A stretch of 64,000 nt of DNA from Desulfarculaceae bacterium (GTDB lineage: Bacteria; Desulfobacterota; Desulfarculia; Desulfarculales; Desulfarculaceae), in assembly GCA_020444545.1 (NCBI GenBank), contig JAHLKT010000003.1, forward strand, positions 659,170 through 723,169, written 5' to 3'. The position numbers and the translations under genes were made by a program. Every line of letters begins with the position of its first letter. Position 1 is the first letter of the stretch. Of this stretch, positions 18,053 to 28,284 are shown in pieces. The notes below the pieces were generated by a model that searched no databases, was not told the origin of the DNA, and saw only the letters and a program-made list of their open reading frames with translations.

Positions 18053-19122
18053 TATTTTTCTCCTCCCATTAGATCCGAAATCATCTTTTTTGCTGACTCT
18101 ACCACATCGTCAATGTCTATCTGAGCTAAGCATAGGGAGGGATTTACATAACATGTGTCCAACATACATCCGGCACACGGAACGGACGGGAATAAATTTA
18201 TGTTTTTTTCGCCATACGGAAACCACCTGCCTTTTAAATCCCTACTGGCAAATAATGTTATACAAGGGACTCCATGAAGAGAAGCCAAATGCATTGGACC
18301 AGTATCATTGCCAATATATAAACTACATTTAGACATAGTACTGCTTACAAAATCTAAGCTTGATCCTGTAACTTCAAATACATTGTTATTTCCCAAATAA
18401 TCCCTTAATTTCTCCGCAGCTTTTTTTTCGTCACGTCCACCTACTACTAAATAAATTACATTTGGGAATTTATCTTTAATTCTGCGAAACACCTCAAAAT
18501 AATTATTCACTGACCATCTTTTTGACTGCATTTTGCTGCCTAAACACACAGCAATTACAAACCTATCGCGCAAACCATTTCTCCCCCAAAAATCATTTGC
18601 CCCATCACTATCAATAATAAATTTAACACAATTTGATTTATCAGCACTGACATTTATAAATCGAAACACACTAAACAACCTGTCATATTCTTTAGAATAT
18701 ATTGTACATTTTTTATCATTATATAATTGAACCAAGTGCCCGATAAAACCTGCGCATCGATAGTAACCTAATAACTTAAAAAAAACATAATCGCGCAGAA
18801 TCGACTTTATCGATTTTTTTTGATAACTAGCATATAGGAATAAATCACCAACGCGTGGTTTTAGACTTTGTTTCAATTTATTATATATCAACTTTGGCGG
18901 ATCATGGGCCTCAAAGTAATGGACATTTATATTTAAATCGACAAGACTAAATACTATTTCCGGAGTTATTATATTATCATTTTGATGTTTTTCTGATATG
19001 TATTCTATAGAGCAATTCGGATACTTATGGCAAACATAAAATAATAGTGGCAATGCCGTTAAGGTGTCTCCAAAGGTGCCTGGCCTAAAAACTACGATCC
19101 GTTTTGCCGAATCAATAGCCAT
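18052..19122 (-). CDS. Heptosyltransferase-like glycosyltransferase (GT9)
   Basis: 356 residues from ATG 19122 (a TTG at 19134 is possible). The N-terminus IVVFRPGTFGDTLTALPLL matches the start of ADP-heptose:LPS heptosyltransferase family proteins, and the C-terminal half shows SKCSLYIGNDTGPMHLA, the GT9 donor-site signature (D-T-G-P-x-H-L-A). Then comes CITLFASRD. A cysteine-rich segment near the end (PCAGCMLDTCYVNPSLC) matches the usual CxxC-type GT9 tail. It transfers heptose or another sugar to a core or repeat unit. It lies between the sulfoquinovose-synthase-like gene (23 bp upstream) and asnB (1-bp overlap), in an AT-rich operon. Confidence 0.85.
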   Translation of the reverse strand: MAIDSAKRIVVFRPGTFGDTLTALPLLFYVCHKYPNCSIEYISEKHQNDNIITPEIVFSLVDLNINVHYFEAHDPPKLIYNKLKQSLKPRVGDLFLYASYQKKSIKSILRDYVFFKLLGYYRCAGFIGHLVQLYNDKKCTIYSKEYDRLFSVFRFINVSADKSNCVKFIIDSDGANDFWGRNGLRDRFVIAVCLGSKMQSKRWSVNNYFEVFRRIKDKFPNVIYLVVGGRDEKKAAEKLRDYLGNNNVFEVTGSSLDFVSSTMSKCSLYIGNDTGPMHLASLHGVPCITLFASRDLKGRWFPYGEKNINLFPSVPCAGCMLDTCYVNPSLCLAQIDIDDVVESAKKMISDLMGGEK

Positions 19123-19145
19123 TATAAGTATCAAGCCAAACAGAT

Positions 19146-20354
19146 TTAATCAATTGGCTCATCATATCCTATTTCGTCCACTTCAATTTCTCTTACCCAA
19201 GTTGATCTACAAATAATTTTAGATTTATCGCATCGTTCTTTGTACTTGTCAGCTATTTCATATATTTCCTCCATTAACCCATCGTTAAGCGTTATTGGAT
19301 CTAATCCAAGATTTATCAAATTATCATTGCATACTTTAAGCGTATTTTCTTTTGCTTCCTTCCTAGGATTTACAAAGTACTTGATCTCCGCGCCAGTTAA
19401 TTTTGCCACTTTCAAAGCTAAATCATTTACCGTATGCACCTCAGTAACCTGATTGAATATTTTTACCTTATCACCCCTATCCGATGGATTTTCTAGGGCC
19501 AATTTAATACACTTTACCGTGTCATTAATATTAATAAAGGCACGAGTCTGGCCACCTTTTCCGTGGACAGTTAGAGGAAACTTAACGGCCGCTTCAATTA
19601 AAAATCTGTTCAAAACTGTGCCGTAGTCACCATCATAATCGAATCGATTAACGAGTCTTGGGTCTAAACTAGTCTCCTTTATATTGGTCCCCCATACAAC
19701 GCCTTGATGTAAATCTGTGACCCTTATTCCATCGTTTTTATTGTAAAAAGAAAACAAAAGGGCATCCATTGTCTTTGATGTATGATAGACACTGCCTGGG
19801 TCCGGCGGATATATAATACTCTTTTTAAATTGATTTTTATCGTCCCCTTCTATGAACACCGTTAAATAACCTTCAGGGATAGTAGTTCCAATCGAACCAT
19901 AACCATATACACCCATCGTACCCAAATGAACCAGATGAATATCGTAACCGGAATCCACTATAGAGCAAAGTATATTATTCGTAGCATTAAGGTTGTTATT
20001 AATCGTATAAATTTTAGTTTTGGATGACTTCATAGAGAACGGAGCAGACCGCTGTTCTGCAAAATGAATAATAGCATCTGGTTTAAATTCTTTAATAAAA
20101 AATAATAAAAGTTCGAATTCGCAAGCTATATCAATATTTAAGAATTGTATTGATTTTCCAGTGGCACTCGACCACGCATTCAATCTCTCTTCTATTGAGG
20201 CAATTGGTGTTAGTGATGAACAATTTAAATCGATATCAATCTTGCGCCTTGACAGGTTATCAATTATAGCCACATCATAACCATTATTAGACAAATAAAG
20301 AGATGTCGGCCATCCGAGATAACCATCACCTCCACAAACTATTACCCTGCTCAT
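19146..20354 (-). CDS. UDP-sulfoquinovose synthase-like SDR epimerase (SQD1 family)
   Basis: 402 residues, the length of SQD1-type enzymes. The N-terminus VIVCGGDGYLGWPTSLYLS gives the GGDGYLG NAD motif (about 8-14), followed by VAIIDNLSRRKIDID, HFAEQRSAPFSM, HLGTMGVYGYG, IPEGYL and the catalytic VYHTSK (YxxxK). These blocks are characteristic of UDP-sulfoquinovose synthase, which converts UDP-glucose plus sulfite into UDP-sulfoquinovose. The ribosome-binding site AGGAGAT precedes the ATG. Within an O-antigen-like locus it would supply a sulfonated sugar for the polymer, or a related substrate; no SQD2-type lipid transferase is nearby. First gene of an AT-rich three-gene operon with GT9 and asnB. 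Confidence 0.83.
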   Translation of the reverse strand: MSRVIVCGGDGYLGWPTSLYLSNNGYDVAIIDNLSRRKIDIDLNCSSLTPIASIEERLNAWSSATGKSIQFLNIDIACEFELLLFFIKEFKPDAIIHFAEQRSAPFSMKSSKTKIYTINNNLNATNNILCSIVDSGYDIHLVHLGTMGVYGYGSIGTTIPEGYLTVFIEGDDKNQFKKSIIYPPDPGSVYHTSKTMDALLFSFYNKNDGIRVTDLHQGVVWGTNIKETSLDPRLVNRFDYDGDYGTVLNRFLIEAAVKFPLTVHGKGGQTRAFININDTVKCIKLALENPSDRGDKVKIFNQVTEVHTVNDLALKVAKLTGAEIKYFVNPRKEAKENTLKVCNDNLINLGLDPITLNDGLMEEIYEIADKYKERCDKSKIICRSTWVREIEVDEIGYDEPID

Positions 20355-20583
20355 TACGATATCTCCTAGGATATTACCAATAATTCTTGGGTATTATGCC
20401 ACTTTGGCTATCCCAAAGCAACAAAAATTGGTTTTAGCGCCGCTATTGTCAAATACATGTGATGAAGCTATTCATTGCTGGCATCCATTAAAATTAATAT
20501 TTACATCTAGCTCTAAAGCTAGGTTCAGTCATCTTAGGATATTGTTTTCACGAATTAACCTTGCGACTCATATCAATCTCTTA
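20355..20583. other. Non-coding spacer between GC-rich and AT-rich modules
   Basis: 229 bp of AT-rich sequence upstream of the sulfoquinovose-synthase-like gene and downstream of the GC-rich deoxyhypusine-synthase-like gene. The composition changes abruptly at about 20590. I see no gene or convincing terminator; the operon promoter must lie here but is not recognisable. Confidence 0.4.
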
Positions 20584-21549
20584 CTAACGGGGTAGATTAG
20601 CACGCATTTCTTTTATACCTCGGTCTTCTATGACCATGGCCAGGAGCAGCGGTAGGTTAATCTCGTGGTGCCCGGTGATGCTGATACCCCGGCCGCCGGT
20701 GAGCACCGGGCGGGTGACCACGTTGGTCATGGGCCGGTAGTGGCGGATCATGTCCAGGTTCACGGTGGTGAAGTCCTTGACCTCGTTGCCCAGGTTGCGC
20801 GCGGCCGAAAGGGCCTTTAAGAACACCTCAGGCAGCATCACCGCCGAGCCCACGTTGAACAGCACCCCGCCCTTGAGCTCGGCCACCTGGGCCGTGAAGC
20901 GGCGGAAGTCCACGTGACTGGCCTGGCCGGTGGCCGCGCCGTCGAAGCTGGGATGCATGTGGATGATGTCCGCGCCGATGGACACGTGCACCGTGGCCGG
21001 CAGGCCCAACCGGGCCGCCGCGGCCAAAAGCGAGACCGAAACGCAGTTGGGGTTGGCTTCCTGCAAGGCCCGCCCCACAGCCAGGCCCAGCCCGGCCCCG
21101 GGGTCGGCGGCGATGGCCCCGTTGATGAACTCCCCGGTCTGGCGGGCGGTGCCGAAGCTGCCGTCGGCCAGGGCCTCGGCCACGTCCTCGCTGGTGCGTC
21201 CGGCCAGGGCCATCTCGGTGTCGTGCACCACTCCGGCCCCGTTGAAGGCCAGGCCGGTGACGATGCCCCGCTCCATGGCGTCTATGATCAACGGGCTCAG
21301 GCCCACCTTGATCACGTGGGCCCCCATGGCCAGCATCACCGGCTTGTCCGCCTTGCGGGCGGCGATCACCGCCCCGGCGGCGGCGCGCAGATCGTCAGCG
21401 GCCAGCACCTTGGGCAGGGAGGCCACGAACTGGTTCAAGCTGCCCCCGGCTTGCCAGGGCTTGCCCAGCATGTCGGCCGCCACCTTGGAGGGCCGCATGT
21501 CCAGGTCCGAGAGCTTGAGCTTGCCCAGGTCTATGGGTTGCTTGCTCAT
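20584..21549 (-). CDS. Deoxyhypusine synthase-like protein (DHS superfamily, unknown substrate)
   Basis: 321 residues from ATG 21549 (MSKQPIDLG). The frame is open to 21627, but the extra 26 residues look unlike a protein start. The body shows the DHS-superfamily layout: ADKPVMLAMGAHVIKVGLSPLIIDAMERG, GLAFNGAGVVHDTEMAL and GFINGAIA-type segments in a Rossmann-like NAD-binding fold. The active-site lysine region of true deoxyhypusine synthases (VSWGK) is not present, and bacteria lack hypusine, so the protein probably acts on another substrate. It sits beside GDP-fucose synthase in a polysaccharide locus, GC-rich like fcl. Homologues are mostly uncharacterised. Function is not assigned. Confidence 0.65.
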   Translation of the reverse strand: MSKQPIDLGKLKLSDLDMRPSKVAADMLGKPWQAGGSLNQFVASLPKVLAADDLRAAAGAVIAARKADKPVMLAMGAHVIKVGLSPLIIDAMERGIVTGLAFNGAGVVHDTEMALAGRTSEDVAEALADGSFGTARQTGEFINGAIAADPGAGLGLAVGRALQEANPNCVSVSLLAAAARLGLPATVHVSIGADIIHMHPSFDGAATGQASHVDFRRFTAQVAELKGGVLFNVGSAVMLPEVFLKALSAARNLGNEVKDFTTVNLDMIRHYRPMTNVVTRPVLTGGRGISITGHHEINLPLLLAMVIEDRGIKEMRANLPR

Positions 21550-21710
21550 TGACTGCATCCGAACAGGGTGAGATCCACCAGCTTGGTTAACAAATGCTGG
21601 GCGTATGCGACCGAGCCCCGTTGCCAACTGCCATCGACCTGCCCCGGGCGGCCATGCCCGGTGACATTATTTTGCCCGCTTCTTCGACTTCCATAAGATC
21701 GCTTCTCATA

Positions 21711-22672
<962 letters not shown>

Positions 22673-22754
22673 CGTTTATTTCCTTAACTACGCCAACATT
22701 TGCTTCTGGCCATACAATTTATTCATTTAAATATTCTGCAATTATCAAATAAAT

Positions 22755-23582
22755 TTATTGCTGATTACCCCAAATTATAACGCAATTTGTTGGATGGGAT
22801 CGTGGAATTTCTTCAAATCTTTTTGCAGCTGGTATCATCTCCAAGAGCTCCTGCCAAGAGTAACAATTATATTCAGACGGCGATTCGTTATAAGTTATGT
22901 ACCCAGCCCTGGCGTTTTTTATTATCTTTTCTATATAGACATCCTGAATTTCCCTATTTAATTCAGTAAAAGCATAATTGCTGACGACCAAATCGTAACT
23001 GGAAACCTCAAGCTCATTCATGGTTAGGTAGCTAATGCTGGAATGCATTATAAAATTGTCAAGGTATCTCTGAGCTAATAGCAAGGCTGGTTTAATGTCA
23101 ACCAAAGTATATTTAAAAGGCCTCGCATAAGCATTTATTACCCGACATTGTCCACCATATCCGACCCCGATTTCGCATATACTTATTCCATCTAGCTGAC
23201 TGAAATATTTTATTAAATCACCGAGAACCTTAATATAGCGAAGAGTGGTGGGCGATACGTTTCCCACCTCTGGATAGCGGCACAGGACAGGACCGCCATA
23301 TTCATCGTTCATCTTAAACAATGGCAACTTGTCCCACAAATATTGGCTTTTTCTAATTTCTGCGATATATTCTTTTCCTAATTCTTTTGACACGTGTTCC
23401 AATATCTCATTATAGATAGGATTGCGCCTAAACTTGTTAAAGCAACGATAATTAAATGCTGCCCTCATACAAACGTGCGGGTATGCTTGATTGTTAGACA
23501 CACTAATAAGTGATCGTTTTTTATTAGCCAACGATCTATAAGCTTTTCGGTAAATTCTCTGTAAGATACCCATCGGCACCAT
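22755..23582 (-). CDS. Putative sugar O-methyltransferase (TIGR04371-like)
   Basis: 275 residues from ATG 23582; a TTG at 23606 and an ATG at 23573 are alternatives. The segment ISICEIGVGYGGQCRVI (SAM motif I) followed by YTLVDIKPALLLAQRYL and YDLVVSNYAFTELNREIQ is typical of the putative sugar O-methyltransferase family found in O-antigen loci. The C-terminus ends NCVIIWG. The gene is AT-rich, while the gmd and fcl sequences on both sides are GC-rich, and it lies between the two copies of the 52-bp repeat. It therefore looks like a recent insertion into a gmd-fcl operon. The acceptor sugar cannot be told from sequence. Confidence 0.78.
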   Translation of the reverse strand: MVPMGILQRIYRKAYRSLANKKRSLISVSNNQAYPHVCMRAAFNYRCFNKFRRNPIYNEILEHVSKELGKEYIAEIRKSQYLWDKLPLFKMNDEYGGPVLCRYPEVGNVSPTTLRYIKVLGDLIKYFSQLDGISICEIGVGYGGQCRVINAYARPFKYTLVDIKPALLLAQRYLDNFIMHSSISYLTMNELEVSSYDLVVSNYAFTELNREIQDVYIEKIIKNARAGYITYNESPSEYNCYSWQELLEMIPAAKRFEEIPRSHPTNCVIIWGNQQ

Positions 23583-23721
23583 TCCCGAATAGGTCACCTT
23601 TGTCAACTCATCACAACAAAGACCAACGTTGCCGTGTAGCTAATGAGGTTTGGTTATTTTATCATCGACAAAAGCACTCAAACCCCATTGTTGTAAAGAC
23701 AGCGCACTATAACCTCCGCCG

Positions 23722-23753
23722 ACCATAACCCTGCGCGCGGACCAAAAACTCAC
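23722..23753 (-). pseudogene. fcl: Remnant of the fcl 5' end
   Basis: On the minus strand, directly after the gmd stop, a GTG at 23753 opens the same first 10-11 codons as intact fcl ([10 protein letters not shown]), then the match ends abruptly at 23722 and unrelated AT-rich sequence follows. This is the original fcl start, left behind when a segment was inserted. Confidence 0.85.
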
Positions 23754-23773
23754 GGGCGGCTATCCTTTTTCCA
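23722..23773. repeat. 52-bp direct repeat, copy B (at gmd 3' end)
   Basis: Partner of 22621-22672 with two mismatches. This copy joins the real gmd coding end to the orphan fcl start and so marks the ancestral gmd-fcl junction. Confidence 0.95.
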
Positions 23774-24353
23774 ACTCTTGCATATCCGAATCCACCATCA
23801 TCCTCACCAGCTCATCGAAGCTCACCTTGGGCTCCCAGCCCAGCTGGCGTTTGGCCTTGTCCGGATCGCCCTTCAAATACTCCACCTCGGCCGGGCGGAA
23901 GTAGCGCGGGTCGATCTCCACGTAGTCGTGCCAGTCCAGGCCCACGTAGCCGGAGGCCGCCTCCACGAAGTCCCGCACGCTGTGGGTCTCGCCCGTGGCG
24001 CCGGTGTCGCAGGTGTGCTCGGGAACATCAAAGCTCACCTTGACGTGGCTCTGGGCCCCTAGGTTGTAGATCTCGGTGGGTTGCACCTTCATCAAAATCT
24101 GGTTGATGCTCGAGGCGTCGGCGAGGTCGCCGTAGACCAGGCGCAGATGGGCGCCCTCGGCCTGAGGCGGATGATACAGATGATCGATGCGGCCGGTGCT
24201 GAAAGAGCTGGAGCGGCGGATGATGCCCCAAACCTCGTAACCTTTGGGCAGGAGAAGCTCGGCCAGGTAGGCCCCGTCTTGACCGGTGATGCCGGTCACC
24301 AGTGAGCGTTTGTCCAAATCCAATTTAAAATAACACCTACTGGCTGCAACCAT
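23760..24353 (-). pseudogene. gmd: GDP-mannose 4,6-dehydratase with large internal in-frame deletion
   Basis: The open frame gives only 197 residues where the family has about 320-370. Residues about 15-115 are a normal Gmd N-terminus ([45 protein letters not shown]). Residue 118 onward is a normal C-terminus ([32 protein letters not shown]). The middle, with the catalytic Ser/Thr, Glu and YxxxK, is missing. The join is near 23990-24010, at a short gccac-rich sequence that would occur in both parents (DATG and LATG), suggesting deletion between short repeats. The start is also unclear: the N-terminal 10 residues are not family-like and a TTG near 24314 is plausible. Certainly not a working dehydratase. 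Confidence 0.85.
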
Positions 24354-25472
24354 ACAACCAAACAGAAGGATTAGGGGAATAAATGTGTTGAACTGTAAGC
24401 CTTGCGGTCCTCATCTGGACAAAACATCTTCTCTCTCAAACGCTCAACTATCCGCCTGTTATGATACATAAGTCGTGTGAGTATACAACAGGAAGAGGTT
24501 ACGTTTGCATTCTTTTTGCCAGCGCAAAAAGATATACATCAACGTAGTCTTATGCCTTCGTCGCCTTAAGCTGTTGAAATATATAAACTATAAGCAATTT
24601 ACCTAGCGGACCGCCTGAGTTTCAACGGAGCCACGCCACAGCTTATCGGCTGCGAATATCACAGGTTTAGCCACAGAGTAAGTTCGATTGGCATTCCCTA
24701 AATATTTGCCAGGCGGGCACTTGAGATTGCCCATACAGTCCTTACTGCCATTTCCACTTGAATACAAAGAGATTATAACCGCATTGGTCTAATTGTAATG
24801 AACACCAACCCCGACGGCTTTATTTTATGTATTTTATTGATATCATATAACATAATGACCGTTTTCCCTGGCGGCGCATTAACCTTCCCCTTCTGCATAA
24901 GGCTCTTTGCGTGCCGTCCCAACTAGAGTTGGCATAAGGCCCTTGTCTTGGACGCCCGATAAGATGACCGTTATGGGTGGCGCATGGCTTCGATTGAAAC
25001 ATTTCTCTGGATATCTTCGCTATTAATACTAGCCAAGAACTACCGTCTACAATCATTTTAAGTGCTTGATAAATATAATCATAATCACACATAATTTAGG
25101 AAGGCGCGCCTAGATACCGCTCTGAAATCGCAATCTGGCCTTTTCAGCGCTTATCCCAAGTAATTATTGTACTCATCGTTTTGCCAGACAAATTCACGAC
25201 CATCTTTCTCATTTGATGACTTTGAGGGCAATTTTATCTATGAATACTCTAAGTTGAATTGTTTCTTGCCTTTACAGGAGGTCAGAATTAAGATTTGAAC
25301 CTGAGGATCAGAAACATGGAATCCAGCCCCGCATCTCCCTGCGAGGCCCTTCGCCTCGGGAATTCGCCCGGCGCAGAATGGCCAAAACTCCGGCGGGAGG
25401 ATCTTCGGATGGGCCTGATCTTCCTTTTTGGCCCAAGCTGGACTGGGTGACCTCTGTTATATGGGGGCTTGG
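24354..25472. other. 1.1-kb region without recognisable gene
   Basis: AT-rich sequence with only short frames (the longest, 90 codons at 24820-25092 on the minus strand, has no recognisable features). A short GC-rich patch at about 25316-25450 contains a 45-codon frame starting MESSPASPC that stops at 25450 and matches nothing I know. The region lies upstream of the degraded gmd and before an AT-rich glycosyltransferase. It looks like a scar of past rearrangement and presumably also holds the promoter for 25473. Confidence 0.5.
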
Positions 25473-26732
25473 ATGCTTGTTTGGTTGTTAGAGGCAAGTG
25501 AAATCCTTCCACTAGAAGATGACACTCGCAAAATGCGTGCGGGATATTTAGCAGATGTCTTAACTAGCCGAGGCCATAATGTAGTATGGTGGGCAAGCAC
25601 ATTTAATCATCAATTAAAAAAATTTATTTACGATAAAGATACTGACATTGAAATAAATAGCAGGTTAACTATAAAAATGATTCATGGCTGTGGATATGGC
25701 GGTAACAGGTCGATTAAAAGATACATACATCATCGATTAATAGCCAACAAGTTTTACAAATTCGCTCAACGCTGTGAACGGCCAGACATTATCATTTCAT
25801 TTATACCTTGCCATCGATTGGCATATATGGCCACAAAATATGCCAAAAATAATAGCGTCCCAATAATCGTGGACATCAGAGACAAGTGGCCCGATATCTT
25901 TATTACAAGCAAAAACAAAATTTTTGAGATTATTGCCAACATAATACTTTTTAGTGAGCAAAAGTGCACAAAATATGCAATGCGTAACGCATCAACACTG
26001 GCTGCTGTTTCTGAAACATATCTAAACTGGGCTTTGCATAAAATTGACAGGGCAAGAAATAAAATGGACAGAGTTTATTATTTAGGATACGCAAATAGCG
26101 ATATTAACAGCGGCGGCAAACTTTATAAAGATGAAAATATTTCGGATGAGTTACGCCAATTAATTGATGGCAATTCCAGTAAAAAATTAATAGTTTTTGT
26201 CGGAACTTTTGGCTTTTCATATGATTTGATAACGATGGTAGATGTTGGCGCAAGGTTTCACGAGCAGCGCCAAACAGATGTTGTTTTCGTATTGGCCGGC
26301 ACCGGGGAAAACTACGACAAAGTAAATAATTCAATAAGGTCGCCAAATGTTTTGTTGACGGGTTGGATTAATCATGATGAAATCAAATATGTGCTTAGCA
26401 AAAGTTATGCTGGCTTGATGCCATATCATGATTATGCCCCCCAAAGCCTCCCCAACAAATTTTTCGAATATGCAGTAAATAACCTCCCTATTATTTCTTC
26501 TTTAAAAGGAGAGATCGCTGAAATAATAACTGAAAATCAAATTGGCATCAATTATAAAGCTAACGACAAACAAGATCTCTATAATGCAATACAGTATCTG
26601 GTGGAAAATGAGAGCCTACATGACAAAATGGTTAATGAAAACTTGGCTGCCTTCCGCAACACATGCAATGCTAACTTAATTTATGAAGAATACGCGACCT
26701 ATATAGAAGAAATATTTCGAAACAATGTTTAA
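25473..26732 (+). CDS. Glycosyltransferase family 4 (WbuB-like group)
   Basis: 419 residues from ATG 25473, chosen because GGGGG stands 5 bp before it and family members begin at this point (MLVWLLEASEILPL). RAGYLADVLTSRGHNVVWWASTFNHQLKK is the standard acceptor-side N-terminus of this GT4 subgroup. The donor half shows FVGTFGFSYDLITMV, FVLAGTGENYDKV, GLMPYHDYAPQSLPNKFFEYA and PIISSLKGE. It adds a sugar to the lipid-linked intermediate in the cytoplasm. The gene is AT-rich and is followed after about 90 bp by a polymerase-like gene. Confidence 0.87.
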   Translation: MLVWLLEASEILPLEDDTRKMRAGYLADVLTSRGHNVVWWASTFNHQLKKFIYDKDTDIEINSRLTIKMIHGCGYGGNRSIKRYIHHRLIANKFYKFAQRCERPDIIISFIPCHRLAYMATKYAKNNSVPIIVDIRDKWPDIFITSKNKIFEIIANIILFSEQKCTKYAMRNASTLAAVSETYLNWALHKIDRARNKMDRVYYLGYANSDINSGGKLYKDENISDELRQLIDGNSSKKLIVFVGTFGFSYDLITMVDVGARFHEQRQTDVVFVLAGTGENYDKVNNSIRSPNVLLTGWINHDEIKYVLSKSYAGLMPYHDYAPQSLPNKFFEYAVNNLPIISSLKGEIAEIITENQIGINYKANDKQDLYNAIQYLVENESLHDKMVNENLAAFRNTCNANLIYEEYATYIEEIFRNNV

Positions 26733-26818
26733 CATTATTGGGCATACCATGAACACCAACCGCCAAACAACCAGATCGGGCCCAGCCGCTTCATTCCTAA
26801 ATGCTGAAAAGGCGCAAA

Positions 26819-28168
26819 ATGTATAATGGCTATACCATATCGCTGGGTTTAATGGCTAGTTTATTATGGGTTTTTATCCTTTACAAAGAACGCGATGATT
26901 TATTAGGCATTTTTTCCCCAATTAGCTTAGTATCTATTGGCATTCTTGCTTTCTACATTGTGCCAAGCTTGTACTGGCAAGTTGTCCCATGGCGGAGCAT
27001 TTTCCCGCCATATTATGGGGGTATTTTGCTGGTGATGATCGCGGCAACAGTGTTTTCCATTCCATTTTTTATTCGTGCTGCCTTAAGCAAAAAACGCGGG
27101 GACAAGCACCTACAGCCGCACAATATTCAGGAAAAAATCAAGCTGAATAAGTGGAGCTATTTGGGGGTGGCATTCATAGTAATCGGCTTTATGTGGAGGA
27201 TTTATCTTATATCAATAGGTCGGCAATCACGGCTTGATAGAGAAATGGCCACATTCATGGGGTCAAAGGATTTGGCCTATTTGCTAGGCAATATTATATA
27301 TGTATATCCTGCGTTTTATGCAATATTGATATTATTTGGCAATAAATTTAAACAAAAAATTGGATTCGCCCTGCTGATGAGCGACGGATTGTTACAGATG
27401 TTTACCTTACATAGATATGAGATATTAACATACACCCTTAGGGCGATGATAATAGTCAGATTAAAGTACAATAGGTTTAATAAAAAAATAATGGCGGCTG
27501 CAATTGTATTTATTATATTAATAATTGCTATCTTGGGTCAAGTCGGCCCCTATGCAAGTCAGATTGCTTGGAATAAAAGGTATCTCAATGCCAGTGATAT
27601 TGTTGAATTAGTATCAAGCTATGAATGGAGGCAGAGGAGCGTTGACTCCGGGTTGTTGTCCCGGGTGGAAATTATGTCCAGCCAAGTAATGAAAAGACTC
27701 TATGACGCTCGCTCGGCAAGTGCAGTAATGTCTTCAGTGCCTCAGCGTATAGATTATATGTACGGCGATACTTTTATAGACGTATTGTTCGCATTAGTAC
27801 CTCGCTATATTTGGAAAGACAAACCAGACTTATCCAGAACACACTTGATTACCAAGACGGTAATGCCGTTGGATAGTGGTGTTAACCCACTTGGCACTTT
27901 GGCCGAGCTATACGTAAACTTGAATTTTCTTGGAGTTTTTTTAGGCGCGATCGGATTTTTATTTATTTGCTTGCTGTTTAATTTTATTTTATACAGATCC
28001 AGCCGAGTTGGCTTGGCTACCACGGCTTGTTACCCTATACTTTTTGTTTGGTTTGTTGGGATCAATTTTAATCTCAGCCAAATTATCACTGAATTAATAC
28101 GCGGCGCCTTGATAATAATAATGACAGTTTTATATTTAAAAATTGCATCAAAAAATATTGAAGAATGA
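26819..28168 (+). CDS. O-antigen polymerase-like polytopic membrane protein (Wzy type)
   Basis: 449 residues from ATG 26819, preferred because AAAGG lies about 7 bp upstream; an ATG at 26801 is in the same frame. About 10-12 hydrophobic helices, a large periplasmic loop in the second half (about residues 240-350, with SSVPQRIDYMYGDTFIDVLFALVPRYIWKDKPDLSR) and no enzymatic motif: the layout of Wzy-type repeat-unit polymerases. The segment RYIWKDKP followed by a conserved small-residue patch (NPLGTLAELYVN) resembles Wzy-family proteins annotated in other O-antigen loci. It would join flipped repeat units in the periplasm. As always with Wzy, sequence identity is low and the call relies on topology and context. 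Confidence 0.72.
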   Translation: MYNGYTISLGLMASLLWVFILYKERDDLLGIFSPISLVSIGILAFYIVPSLYWQVVPWRSIFPPYYGGILLVMIAATVFSIPFFIRAALSKKRGDKHLQPHNIQEKIKLNKWSYLGVAFIVIGFMWRIYLISIGRQSRLDREMATFMGSKDLAYLLGNIIYVYPAFYAILILFGNKFKQKIGFALLMSDGLLQMFTLHRYEILTYTLRAMIIVRLKYNRFNKKIMAAAIVFIILIIAILGQVGPYASQIAWNKRYLNASDIVELVSSYEWRQRSVDSGLLSRVEIMSSQVMKRLYDARSASAVMSSVPQRIDYMYGDTFIDVLFALVPRYIWKDKPDLSRTHLITKTVMPLDSGVNPLGTLAELYVNLNFLGVFLGAIGFLFICLLFNFILYRSSRVGLATTACYPILFVWFVGINFNLSQIITELIRGALIIIMTVLYLKIASKNIEE

Positions 28169-28284
28169 ATTTAGTAACTGATTCGGGTTAAAATTCAAAT
28201 AGATGTTACGTTATATGTTTGTATGCTGGTAGTCTATAAATTTTATTTCTCCCCAACCACGCAAGATGATATGGAGAAAAATTA

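Noticed and set aside
24798..26760. 13-bp direct repeat atgaacaccaacc at 24798 and 26748
   Set aside because: Too short and without flanking similarity; could be chance.
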